Shown here in pieces: positions 34,852 to 47,351 of a DNA stretch of 64,000 nt. The notes below the pieces were generated by a model. It had not been told where the DNA came from and ran no database searches. It was given only the letters and a program-made list of their open reading frames with translations. The DNA comes from Pleurotus djamor (Eukaryota > Basidiomycota > Agaricomycetes > Agaricales > Pleurotaceae), in contig JAPEVF010000168.1 in the NCBI GenBank assembly GCA_029747585.1, positions 1-64,000 on the forward strand. The letters are read 5' to 3'. Both the position numbers and the translations under genes were made by a program. Within the stretch, counting starts at the first letter, position 1. The number at the start of each line of letters is the position of its first letter.

Positions 34852-37800
34852 TCACAAAACACTAGTGTTCTCAACAGGCAAGAATCTGGGGAACGACATC
34901 TGGCCTCCGAATAATAGGGCATTACCTCCAACGCTGACACTACCACTGGTCGAATTTCCTACTCCGCCAGGAGCATTGATTGGAGCTTGGCCGGCTTGGT
35001 CCTGAGCTTTGGATTCATTGATTCCGTAGGACAACATCCCTACACCAACTTGTAAAGAAGGACTTGATAAAGCATTCGAGAGGTCCCCAATCACTTTCCC
35101 AAGGGACTTCGTTTCTTTGACGAGCGAGTAGCTTCCCGTCTTGGACCAGAATTTCGTGATAGCAGTAGGCTTGCTGCTGAACGAACTGAAAAAGTTGTCC
35201 GAGGCTTGAAAGAGAAACGATCAGCTCAGATTAGACAGGAATATATATGTGACACACCTCCTAATATGGCACCTTGCCACGCTCCAGCCGCAGCGGCTGG
35301 CCCTACTCCTTCACTAAGGGGTCTTCCATCAGCAACATTCACTATGACTTGAGAGAGCGCCGATGTTCCTGTGTTGACGCCAGCCTGCACGACCATACGT
35401 ATAGCGGTTCTGCCCGCGAACTGGGCAACAGACTTCGCGGCTATGCCTACGCCCTTTGAGAACACAAGGTTGCCGACTGTTGCGGCGGGCACAACTGCAT
35501 TGAGGGCGGCAGAGGCACCTCCACTGATAGCTCCAGCTAAAGCACCAATGCCTAGCTGTATGCCCCAGTCCCGATCGTTGCCCTCGCCCGATATTGTAGA
35601 TTGGATATCGTACACAAGACCGTTGACACCAGCACCAATGAGGGCGCTGCCGACAATTGGCAAGAGTGCGCCACCAGAGGCAACCGTCAAGGCAACACCG
35701 GCGACAATCAATAAAGCATCGACGAACCTGTTCAACGTGAGGCACTGAAAACAGACAGCACCACGTAAGTACGTACCAATGCCACCATGGTACATTTCCA
35801 TTTAGGTCGATGAAGTTGATGGGGTCGTTACGGGAGAACGAGTACATATTGAAACTTGAGGGTTTGATGCCATCAAGGGCGAGAGGATACTTGTCAAGAG
35901 TGAGGAAGCGTCCGAGCTGAAATAATCGAGTCAATGAGCCAACAATAGTGGGTTGTGAAAGAGGGGGACAGACCTCTGGGTCATAAAACCGAGCACCATA
36001 ATAGTAAAGATCACCGAAAAGTTCCTTCCCGGAATACTTGTATCGGGCGACATCATCGCCCTTCACCACCCTGACACGTCCATGGGGATCATACTCGTAC
36101 TCTGTAATGACTTCTCCTGAGCTGTCGGAAACAGCAACAGTGCTGCCAAGGTGGTCCGTATGGTAGTAGCGCGTCTTGAAAGATGTTCCAGTGGTCGTGA
36201 GGGAAGCGCGTCGATGACCCTGAACGATATAGGAGGTTTCCGTCTTGCTTCCACCCGCTGATAGCTCGACTTCGTAGGTGAGAGTTGGGTAAATTCTGAC
36301 GGTGCCATCGGAGAGTGTGGCTTTGACGAGGCGACCATTGTAGTCATATACGAAAGAAGTACCATCCAGGTTCACCAGCCGGTTCTCAGCGTCATAGTCC
36401 ATGGAGCGGACCTTGTTACCAGAAGCATCTAGTTTGGACTTCATATTCCCATCTGCGGAGTAGTCGAAGGTGTACTGTGTAGCGCCTTGCTGATTACGGA
36501 CTTCGGAAAGTTGCCATCCAGTGTTCACAAGGAAAAGGTCTCCCTTTTGTTCCAGATTTCCGCTTTGATCATAAAGGAAGGTTTCGGGTGCTTCAACAGC
36601 TGCTCCTGGAGTGGCTCGACTGCGGCCATTGGTGCGACGGATGATTTGACCTGACATATACCAGTGAGCAGGCAGAAACAATGACGTCTCTACTACACTT
36701 ACCTGCTGCATTGTACTCGAAAGAGTTGTCCCCTGCGCCGGGTTGAATAGAGTCGGCCTGGACATCGTGTCGGTTGATGCGGCTGAACGAGTCTATCCAC
36801 CAACGCTGGGAATGAAGAACAGTGGCCCCTCTCTTGAGATTGATCTGAGCCACGGTACCATTGGCAGATAGGTCTGATGTAGCAACAAGACCATTTCCAA
36901 AGGTACATGTGGAGGGCTTCGAGAAGACATTGTTGTATGAGTCGAGATCGACTGATGCACGAGACGTGTTGGACGAGTCAAAGAGTTCGATGCGCCTGAC
37001 AGACTGTCCATCTGGAAGCAAGGTTCTTCGTGTGACTGACTGATCTGGGTTCGTCACCTGCGTAAGGGCGCCGGCTACAGTCCAGACATATTTGGAAGAG
37101 TATGTCTGCCCTCCGATGGTCAAAGAGTCCAAGGTAAGGTTTCCGTGAATGTCATAGTCGTACTGGTGTGTCATGCTATCCGAAGGCGAGGTGATATTGG
37201 AGGAAGTCACAGATACTAGGCGATCCTTGGTGTACAAACCCCCCTCATCGTACTTGAACCTCAGGGTCTCTTCGGGGAGGGACTTCTGAATGGTGCGTCC
37301 ATTCCAGTCAAAGATGCTGCTAGTATGATGGCCGGTAAGTTCATTCTTGACCGTGAGCAAGCCAATATCATCATCAAAGACTGCCTTCGTGTGGTGAATC
37401 AATTTCGGTGTGGTTCCGTCGGGTTGTGAAATAGTTCGTTCTATAGCACGAGAAATAGCATCCCAACGAAGAGTCAGCTTGACTCCGGCACCATCTGTAA
37501 CGGTGGAGGGGCGGCCAAGGGCATCAAATGTCGTGTTGATAGCGTGTCCACTCTCATCAATGACTTCGACCACGACGTTCTTGACAAAATTCGACGTAGA
37601 AGGTTCGGGATTAGCTATCGCTTTGATGAACTGGGATGCAACCTCGGTTTTCCTGCCATCAGTGCGCGTCTCAGTTGCCTTGGTCAAGCCGCGCTCAAAG
37701 GTATAGTTGGTAGTGATGGTCATGGGAGAAGTATCGGAGCTGGGTGCAGGTAAATCCTTCCGAATGACTCGAGAAAGAGCGTCGTAGATAACCGTGGCAT

Positions 37801-40800
37801 ACGCAGGACTAGATCCCGCGAAGTAGTCTCGAGATTTGTGGGTTAAACGTCCGGCACCGTCGTACTGAGTTTCGGAGATGATAGTTACGCTTGGGTCATC
37901 CAAGCTAGGTCGTTCTGTTTTCCAAGTCCGGCCAAAGCCATCAATATGACTGGCAGTCCGATAAAACGTCGTCTGATCGAGCAGCGCATACTCGTTCCTC
38001 AAGAAAGTATTCCCCGAGACCGAATAGTTGAGCTTGGTGACAACTGTGCCGTTCACCTTGGTCTCGATCGCTCGGCCAAGGACATCGTAGGCAATAGTGG
38101 TGACCTCTCCATTAGGCGATGTCGTTGATATTGGGCCGGCTTGGGCAAGGTCGTATGTGGCACTTTCGAGAATGAAATCCTCGGCGGATGTGTACACCTG
38201 GGACGAAACACAATTCGTGTGGGTGGGATCATAAGCTAGCTTTCGAAGGGCTTTTCCAGGGCCACGGATGACAGATTCGTTTCCGGCAGCATCGTGCTCG
38301 ATGACCTGTGTTGACCAAATCTGATCTCTGACCCATTGACTCTGTTCGGAAACAACGGTAGAGCCAGGAACATAGGCCCATTTCGTATACTTCATGACAG
38401 AACCATGGAGGACCATCTCCGACGTCTTTTTCCCAACTACCCAGGGCGATGTCTGATTCTCATACTCCGCATTGATGACTAGATTAGAGTTGGTCGACGT
38501 GTGCAGGCTAGTGGAGGTGATGTTTCCGTAGGCGTCGTTTGTATAGGTGACATCGACGTGGACGGACGGTGAACCCTTTTCGTAGTACTGATCCCTGGTA
38601 TGCTCCAAGCAAATGTGGCGGTTGCGTCCCCCATTTGTGGGTACAGCTGTCCAGGTATTGTGAGTTACCTGTAGATTGGTACTGGTGTTTGCGACCACGG
38701 AAGAGGCACTCTTGACCAAGCCGACCAAGGGGAATTCTTGGTGATAGGCAGACAGGACCTGAGAACCCAAGGCTTGACTGAACTTGTTGATGCTCTCAAA
38801 GCCCTGCCAACCACGACCATCGTAGGAGTAGCGAGCATTTTTGTACGTGTAGGATGTGTGATCCACGATATCGGGGCGAGCGCGGTATGGAGAATGAACG
38901 AGATCCTTGACGACATATGAAGGGAAGTAGACGATCTGGGAACGGGTCTGAGCACCAACTTGGGACCCAGAAGTTGCCGCGCTAGATGAAAGCGACGCGG
39001 TGAACGAGACGTTACGAGCCATCCCGCTGGTAGCTGTCAGTGGTGACCCCACTCCGAAGTCGCCAGAGCGCCGAGTAGCATCTGTGGTGTATGTCGTAGG
39101 GTCACTGAGGGGGGCATAGGTAGCTACAACCTTGGCTCCCAGCCCATTCTCATATCCAGAGACATAGTCAATAGGTTGGTGCGTCGAGCAAGGAAGGCTT
39201 GCCACACTAAGCTGACCATTCACATTCTGGGTGGCAAGGATGCAATCAACTCTGCCCAGTCCACGAAGATCGGCCCATGACACCATGGATGAAGATACTC
39301 CGGGTTGAGTAACACTTGCCACCCTAACAAAGCTATCGGCGAAGAATCGGAGAACGTCCACGTTGGTACGATTGTCAATGGTAGAGAAGGTGTTTACGAT
39401 GTCGACAGAGAAAGGAGATGTCGTTTTAGCCAGGGTGATGTTGCCATTGAATGCAATGGTGGTCGTAACGGTGGGTCCAGGCGGGAGTAAGGTTGGACCA
39501 GAGCTACGAAGGACTTGGAATTGCAAATTACCAGAGAGGTTTCTACTGGCCACCAAGATACTGGTCTTGCCGTCGTCGTCCGCACCATACGGTAAGAAAG
39601 TGGTCGTTTGCAAGAAAGGGATGGCTTGAGCGACGCTGAGTAAGGGTCTGTCAGAGCGGAAGGCGAGGCGGCCATTCTGCGATTCAAGAAGGTCGATGGC
39701 CACTGTGGTGGTACCACTAACAAGCCTAGACGACATGAGGAAAACGTCCTCAGCACTGTCCCTATGGTGAGTACATGCATTTCACCGGGAAAGAGGTTAT
39801 AACGTACTTGTTACCATTGAGATCCCCAACAACTGTCTTGACTTGGCTAACGGAGACGCCGGAGGGGCCGTCAAGAGGAGAAAGAGCAGTGAAGGCTGAG
39901 CCGTTCGATGTGAACTGGATGAATCGGATTTGAGGGGTTCCGGAGCGCAAAACTTGATAAATATAGACGAGCCCAATGTGGCCATTCCCCTGCAGAATGG
40001 ATGAGTTCCACGATATCAGACAGAAGTGGAGAATTTTGAAGAGCACACACCTCAAAATCTCCGGCATGGAATTGGCCACCAATGAATTCGGGGGAAAATG
40101 ACATCCCAGTTTGAGCTCGGTATCCCTGAGGGGTCGACAATATAATCGTAAGGGTGTAAGAACTGATCGACTGAGCGATGTGCAAAAAGTCATTTCTGCC
40201 ATCGCCGTTGATATCAAGGGGGATGAGCTGAGTAGGGTAGGGAAGGTTGCCAAAAGTTGAGGATGGTGTCGGCGAGATGTCGCCATTGGCATCTGCATGA
40301 TGTACTTCAAGATGGAGCTGTGAAACGCCGCTAACGAGCCGCTTAGATGCGATGACGAGGTCGCTTCGGCCTCTGGCAGCCACATCCATCGGGAAGACTT
40401 GAGCAGAGCTCCCTCCAGGCGACAAAACGATTGGAGCCTTGACAGGATCGAAGACAGTGGGGTTACCACTGATCCAAGAGAAGTTGAGAGGTCGAACTGT
40501 CGCACCACTGGGGTCTACAAGCGCAACCTGAATCAAACGACTGATCTGCGTGGAAGGAGCCTGGTCATAAGACAATCGGTGGGTATGCACGAGTCGGCTC
40601 TGAACTCGCGAAGCAATGGACACCAAGCGACGGTCAGTATCAACCTTGGCGCCACCGATATAATTGACTCGACGGTCGAGTCGGGATTCGTATGTGAAGT
40701 CGATGTGACGTTGGTGCGCCATGTTCAAGTTGTGGTTGCCGCCGTAGGATATGCGAGATATATAAAAGGCACCGGTTGCGGTGTTGTTGTTGTAAGTGTA

Positions 40801-41425
40801 GGTCATGTAGTTGGAGAAGCTATCCTTATATTCGGTGGCTGCCCAAGCTCTGGTAGCAGATTTACCAAGAGCTTTGATGTTCGAATCCTACCAAATGAGC
40901 ACTTAAGATTGATTCTGACTTTCAAGAAATAAGAAATAGCATACCGATGAGGCACCATATGTGCGAGTGCTTCCATCGGACAGATGCTCGACCCAAGAAT
41001 CGGGATTGGAAGGATCAGATCCAACGGCCACGATTTTCGACCATTGCTCGACTTCAAAGCGGTACTCGTTGGTTCCAATACTGATGAGACGCTGACCATT
41101 CATAGTGAAACGATCATTAGCATCATAATTTATTGAACCTGGCGCAAAAAGTGAGATAGATCAATGTTGATAAATCCCACTGGATGCACCTACCGGCGAA
41201 GCCATCCTGAGCGACGGTAGCCGGAGTACGCTCAACGACACAGACACCTTTGATAGTCCAGCCAGTTCCGATCGCAGATGCCGTGTTGGATGCTGAATGG
41301 TAGTTGAACGAAATCTCGGGCGCAAGTCGAGCAGGCGGGAGTTGGATGGGAATAGCTAGGGTGAGAGACCCGTTCGGATCGACCGAATGGTCAATCTTGA
41401 GAGTTCCAACAATGCTTTGCGACAT
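34852..41425 (-). CDS. SpvB/Tc-toxin-like protein with Rhs repeats, block A
   Basis: Very large protein (about 2000 residues) of the kind that in bacteria forms the B/C cocoon of Tc toxin complexes. The start MSQSIVG (41425) is the ATG shared with copy B. Order: SpvB-type N-terminus (GSLTLAIPIQLPPARLAPEI), calcium-repeat-like segments (PLDINGDGRNDF near 40200), a TcdB-middle-like region, Rhs/YD repeats (YDVLGRAIE, YDALSRVIRK, FDALGRPSTV), and the Rhs core (HTDHLGSTVAV, YGARFYDPEV, RNDPINFIDLNG). A Gly/Ala-rich hydrophobic C-terminus of about 250 residues follows (IGALAGAISGGASAA). No signal peptide is seen. Several short GT...AG introns interrupt it, so it is a eukaryotic gene, not contamination. 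Activity in the fungus is unknown. Confidence 0.85.
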
Positions 41426-42352
41426 TATACTATGCAAGGCCGATAGAAGTGGAAGTCCGTGGATTCATTATATACATCCATGTTTCACTATTCGGTTCCG
41501 AGTACGAATTTTGTGGGAGTATGTCAACATGGATAGTAATTTCTCCCGACAATTGAGGCAACGGAGAAGTCCTGGGGCCGCCCCAGCTATCAATGCTACC
41601 TGATATAAAGAGTCAAAAATGACCTCGCCATGACGAAGCTAAGACGAACCGAAAATGAAGGGATCCTCCGATCCTGAGCACGTCTAGAAGTAGCCATTCA
41701 ATCGAGTTCATGAGCATAGCCGTTCCTATCTGGTTTTCGCGGCCAGAGAGTCCTGAGTGTAGTCTTTCAAAAATGGCGCGATTCATGGCGGAATAAAGCC
41801 AAAATAAAGCAATCATAAGGGTTGAACGTTGAGCGCTTGAACGTCGAGGCGGGCGCTCTCTTCTTTAGGAGATAGGGACCCTTTAGGGGCGACACCAAAT
41901 TCTGCTTTTCCTCAACACGTCTTGTCCGTCTTTGGTCTTTCTCAGGCAACGTGGCGTATCACAGGCACCATAGAATGGAGAGGGTCTCTCAGCCCTGTAT
42001 ACTCTCATCAATGTACTGCCTACCAGACTCCAGTGACGCAATTGTTCTCAGAAAGCGTATTGGGGCAATCAACATGGTCATCTACCCAGTTCTGCAGGAG
42101 AGCGAGGCATGTCCAAGCATCATGAGGTCTACCTGTCAGACTAATACCAAAAAGCAGCCCAGGGCCCCTTGACCTGGGGAACATCTTGTTTGCGACACTG
42201 TACTCACGCGGCCAGAGATCGTGTCAGGTTGATGTGACTGTTGTTCTAGCACCCGTCACCTGAAGTCCTAAGAGTGAGCCAAGATGAAGGGATGGCTTGG
42301 GAGCTCGACAGTGATTCTCAACTAGTTTATCATGCTGGCACTACGGAAATGA
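41426..42352. other. Intergenic between Rhs gene A and cullin
   Basis: About 930 bp with short frames only. It should contain the promoter of the leftward Rhs gene and the 3' flank of the cullin. Confidence 0.4.
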
Positions 42353-45300
42353 TTACGCAAGGTACCTGAACAATTTCTTATCCTGAGCATCTCGGCACAA
42401 ATACTCTCTATCGACCAGCGACTCAATCTGTCGCTTGATGCTTGGAACGTCGGGTATGAAGTGTCTTTGAAGCGAATCGACCGTCTCTTGCACGATCTTC
42501 TCAAGCTTCATTTCTTTATTGGCCTTCATGATACGTACGACCGCAGCATCGATGCTATGCATGCGTTCGCCGTCTATCAACGCATGGGTAGATTTGCTCT
42601 CATCAACCTACAACAGTATAAGCACGACAGAAACGAAAGTGTAGAGCAGGGAAATGAGGAAGAACACGCACTGTAACCTTTGCCTGAATAGAGTTGATAT
42701 GGACTTTGGCACGAGCGTCGCTGAAATCCGCGTTGAATTTGAAAACGTCACGGTCGCCTACATCTTTACCGTGCGGAACTTTCTTTAGCACCTTGAGCTT
42801 ACCGCATGCCAAGCTCTGCAGTGTTCGTCGGAGTTCGTCGTCATCTATGATGTAGTACATTGGGCATTGCGCGTCGAAAAAAGGGGAGGTAGGTAGACTC
42901 ACCAAGCGGAACTTGCATCTTGATCTCGACAAAGGGAAGCTCTTCCGCGTCATTGAACAGCAACAAGACGAGCGCCTGGTAAAGGCTGACAGAGAGGTCT
43001 TTAGATCCTGGCGCAAACCGGCCCTTCAGTGTTGCCGTCCCCAAGGCGTGCTCCCAATTCAGCGTCCTGTTCTTATGCTTTGTCTGATAATACGCAGTAA
43101 ACTCTTGGAGATCAGCTTCCATCTAGAAACGGCAAATGAATTGGTGGTTCAAAGTGTAGTTCATTCTGACATGCTCACTGCGGGAGGCAATGGAAGGGTC
43201 TTCTTGGAGAGGGCAAACGGCCAGGCGCTAGGTTGTAGAACCATCACGGAGACGGTGAGGGGTTTGTCTGGATGAGCCTTCATGAACTTGTCGTCAAAGC
43301 CCGCCATCAACTCCTTGGAAAGGTTGAGATCCTTGAACATGTCCTCTGCCATGTCGAACTGCGCATCATATTCTGGATCGGACGATTGAGAGTTGTCACC
43401 ACGGCGAAACCAACACAAAACGTACGTTCTCTGAGTTTCTTCAACATCTCCTTCTCGAAATCATCTGAAGCACTCTTGTCAAGGAGGAGCCTCTTCGCAA
43501 GCGATCGATGATAGAATCTCCTGAAGACGTCCTTGTCTTCGGTGTACCTATACAACGCCAACACTGAGTCCAACAGCGCTCTGAAGGCGGCGTCGCTGGA
43601 TGCTCCCTGGCCCTTTCGCATTATCTTGTCCAGATGCTTAGCGATGAGTTCAGCAGGCTTTCTCCGTCGAGCCTGGAAGCCGATCCTAAACCCTTCATCG
43701 AGAGCATAGATGAAATTCTTGTCAGGCACGGGGGGATCCAGCGTGCTGCTAGACTCCCCGGATTCAGAAACGTTGGGTGGGCCAACGACGAATGACTTCT
43801 GAATGGTTTTATCCGAATTGGCCTTGAACTCAAGAAGCTTGGGAATCATGGTATCGTCATTTGCAATGTCTGTGACGATGGCCTTGACTGAGGTCTAGTG
43901 TGATTTGCAACTATGATTAGTCTATCGACAGGAGACAATCGATGTGGAGCTCACGGAAACATAGCTTCGGAGAGACGACCTGAGGGATTCTAGTGTATCA
44001 ACCTTGCGGAAGAGCTTGTACATCTTGCCGAGCATCGCTAAATCCTGCTCTTTCATCATTGCCCCCAGAGCTTCATATCAGACGTGTTAGTATTTATCTC
44101 TCCAGAAGAAAGCAGGGCCAGCGGCAGACCTTCTTTGGCTAGCCATTCTCCACGTTCCTTCATCAACGCTCGCTCAGTCGCCTGACGGGCAATTCCCCAA
44201 GTACCAACGGGCAGGACTTCTTTCACTAGATCACTTTCGTATTCAATCCTCAGGTCCATCTTCTTGAAAAATGCCTTGGCATCCGTCAATTCCACTGACA
44301 ACGTCTTGGACTCTTCAAGATACCACTCCGTCGTAAACGTGAGGTAGTGCTTCTCGAAAGCATCGTATTTGTCGTGGGTGATCAGATGAGAAACAACGCT
44401 AGACATGAGCTGACGATGGTCAGATTGGTTGATCCTGGGTCCAATGACGCATCAGAGGGATGCTCGAAAAAAAAAATAGATGGTATTGACCGCACCAAAG
44501 ATGCCTTTCGTTATTGATAAGAAACTTGGTGCCCAACCGTAACCATTTGATGATAAGGTGGCTAGTGAAGACACGATCTCCGAATTTACCATATGCGAGT
44601 TCACTGGGGACAGTAAGGACTCTTGAATCAAAGGTCAAGCGGTCGGAAGGGACATACCGAATAGGAAGCAGGTTCGAATCAGCACGAACATAGAATTGGT
44701 CCAGATACGTGAGTAGGGAGCATAGGAGGGCCTGCGAATATGGTAATAAAGATCGGGCCACACACTGTCAGAAATGGATGGTACGACGTACTACTTGATC
44801 TTCAAACCACTTGCAAGTATCAACAAACTTCTCAAGCCACGGTACGTAGTCCTGCTCAGAGCAACTGGTCGCTTCCAGCGCCATGGCAGAGCCGACGACA
44901 AACTGTTCCAATTGCAGCTTCACGGCGTTGTACAATGTGTCCCCCATTTCGCCGGTGCAAACCATTGTGCGACACACGGCGTATATCTTTGCATAAGATA
45001 GCGGAAGGGGCTCTGGATTCGTCTTCAAAATGAGCTTGATACATCGGACGAGAGGCTCATAGGAGGCTCTGTCGGGAAGTGATTCGGCTGTCGATTCTTT
45101 AGCACGTTCTACACGCAGTTCGATTGCTCGCCCATACCATGATATCCTATAATTCGGATTTGATTAGGGCCTGTCTGAGCTCCCTGTCTGTTCGATCTCG
45201 AAGCGGTGGCCGAGTCGATATCGGAATCAAGTCGAGAGACCTTTCTTGCCGCCAGACCATCGTTTATCGTGGCAGCCGAGTCAGAGATCTGAATTTTCGT

Positions 45301-45360
45301 AAAACCATTCGATGTTTGTGGCAATGAAAGCAGAGTGAACACGCCCGAAACCACAGGCAT
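42353..45360 (-). CDS. Cullin, Cul4-like scaffold of a ubiquitin ligase
   Basis: Cullins bridge an adaptor and the RING protein Rbx1 in E3 ubiquitin ligases. Multi-exon. Near the N-terminus is WYGRAIELRVERAKESTAE; later CRTMVCTGEMGDTLYN, RIEYESDLVKEVLP, RRKPAELIAKHLDKIMRKG and RFYHRSLAKRLLLDKSASDD. The C-terminal neddylation domain has IDAAVVRIMKANKEM (lysine acceptor) and ends REYLCRDAQDKKLFRYLA. The KPAELIAKH segment is typical of Cul4, hence the assignment; Cul3 is the alternative. The start ATG at 45360 is the first in-frame one, and the first intron boundaries are not resolved. It is divergent from the deaminase gene, with about 215 bp between starts. Confidence 0.85.
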
Positions 45361-45576
45361 CCTTGAACGCAAACAAATTGGCGAGAACAAGGCGAGAAGG
45401 AAGTCAGTGCTCCTCAGCGCTCGCTCAGCCTTGGCGCTTTCCCGTCATCCCCTTACGACGTCGACGACGACGGCGACGACGAGCCCATGTCCCATCTGAA
45501 GTGCGGTTGACTCAGCCTTACCATGCGGTTTCCTTAAAAATTATCACCGACAGTCAGACATAGTTCAAATCTCACC

Positions 45577-46822
45577 ATGTCATCGATTGCTGGATTTGCA
45601 GCTGCAGCCCTCGACTCCCTGTCGCCTTCTCAAGTTGATTTTATCAAGAATCTACCCAAGGCCGAGCTCCACGCTCATCTGAATGGATCCATACCGATTG
45701 CGACGCTGAAAGATCTAGCTCGAGACTATCCGGTGGATGAAAATCAGTCGGACATCGTCCAGAGTGGACTTGACAAACTGCATGGCGTCGTGTTGGAACA
45801 AATTCATGATTTTTTCAGTCTCTTTCCTGCGATATACGCTCTAACATCGACTCCGGAAGCCCTTCGACGCGCCACCAGAGCTGTTCTGGAGACCTTCCTT
45901 GATTCGAAGCAATGTACCTATCTCGAGTTGCGGAGTACACCAAAGGCAACGGACGCGATGTCGCGCATGGAATATGTTCGAGTCGTCGTTGATGAAGTCG
46001 AAAAGTATTCTGTGGATCAGGCTGCGTTGATCGTGAGCTTGGATCGTAGAATGGACGAAAGTGTAATTGCGGAGGTAATCGAAGTAGCTGTTACTTTGCG
46101 CAAGGAAGGCAGACGAGTTGTGGGTATCGACGTTTGCGGTGACCCCTTGGTACGCTTTTGTTCGCCGTGTATGAGGGTTCGTTTGATTGTTGACGGTGTA
46201 CCTAGGCCGGTGATATGGATGTATTGGAGAAACACATCCGGACTGCAAAAGCTGCTGGTCTTGGTGTTACTCTTCATATAGCCGAGGTACGTTTTCCTGC
46301 AAATAAATCGTGCCCGGATGTTGTTCTGACTGGTTTCAAGACGGTAGATAATCCGGGACCGGAAACTTTGCGGCTCCTTTCGTACGAACCTGATCGACTA
46401 GGGCATGCGACGTTCTTAGACGATGAAGCCAAAGAAGTTGTACTCCAGCATCCGAACATGTGCATTGAAATCTGCTTGAGCTCTAATCTGTTGTGAGTAG
46501 ATTCGCCGACCTTGAAGGTGTTTATTGACCTCAAGCCATCATCTACTTAGATGCAAGACTGTTCCGACACTCGACGATCACCACATACGATATTACCTCG
46601 AGAAGAACCACCCTGTGGCGATCTGCGTAAGCTTCTTCCATCTCATAATTACGCGTCATTGTGCTAACATTCTTCCAGACCGACGACATTCTTCCGTTCA
46701 GGAACTCCATGTTGGGAGAGTACGCTCTGCTCATGGCGCAGCCACCCCTTGGTTTAGGCCTAAATGAAAGCGAAGTTAGTCGCATCGCGGAAATGAGCTT
46801 GCAATCTAGGTTCTCTTTGTAA
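45577..46822 (+). CDS. Adenosine deaminase-like protein (N6-methyl-AMP deaminase type)
   Basis: The ADAL/MAPDA group hydrolyses N6-substituted AMP to IMP, clearing modified purines. Exon 1 is 45577-46149, exon 2 46206-46286, with at least two more exons after that. Metal-binding HxH in LPKAELHAHLNGS near residue 30; then LGVTLHIAE (histidine and catalytic glutamate region), PDRLGHATFL, SSNLLCKTVPTLDDH and VAICTDD (metal aspartate). It ends QSRFSL before the TAA at 46820-46822. The length of about 350 residues fits the group. Classical adenosine deaminase is the less likely alternative because of the HAHLNGS and SSNLLCKT wording. Confidence 0.88.
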
Positions 46823-47351
46823 CGCGTGCAAAAGTAAATCAACGCGGCGAACGGTAGAATCGGATGTTTCACCCTCTTCCGAAATCTCCATCCGTGTGTG
46901 CCCCACTGGAGTATACTCCTCGATTGTTTCATCTATGAATAACTATGTTGGTTAGATCAACACGATTTGCCTTTTCGATACCTCAGTATGATTCCATCAA
47001 ACCATCAGAGGAGCTCTTGGACTCATCACCCTGACCGAGGAAAGCCATCTCTTGATCATCAGGGTGCCTACTATTGATTCCTCCTTATCGTAAGCTGCGA
47101 CACAAACTTCATTGAGCCGAGCCCATATGGTATCCCCACAAAGACAAGACATGATACACGCTCGATCTACCGGGCAGTGTTTGAGTGTGCCTGTCATGCG
47201 TTAGGCCTCGCACACTCCATCTGAGACGGAATCAACAGTGTTCGAAGCCATTATATCTGGAGGGATGCGAACCTAGGTTTGATCCTTCGTGGTCTGCTCC
47301 CTCTTACCCCCGTGTTCCCCTCGTTTCTCTACCCGTGCCGTAATTACAGAG
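46823..47351. other. Intergenic
   Basis: About 530 bp between the deaminase and the membrane protein gene, with no supported feature. Confidence 0.4.

Noticed and set aside
35371..40932. Plus-strand open frames opposite the Rhs gene (for example 35371-35748 and 40399-40932)
   Set aside because: Shadows of the long minus-strand coding sequence; no independent motif or splice pattern.
45577..46822. Classical adenosine deaminase
   Set aside because: The wording around HAHLNGS, DRLGHATFL and SSNLLCKT fits the ADAL (N6-methyl-AMP deaminase) group better.
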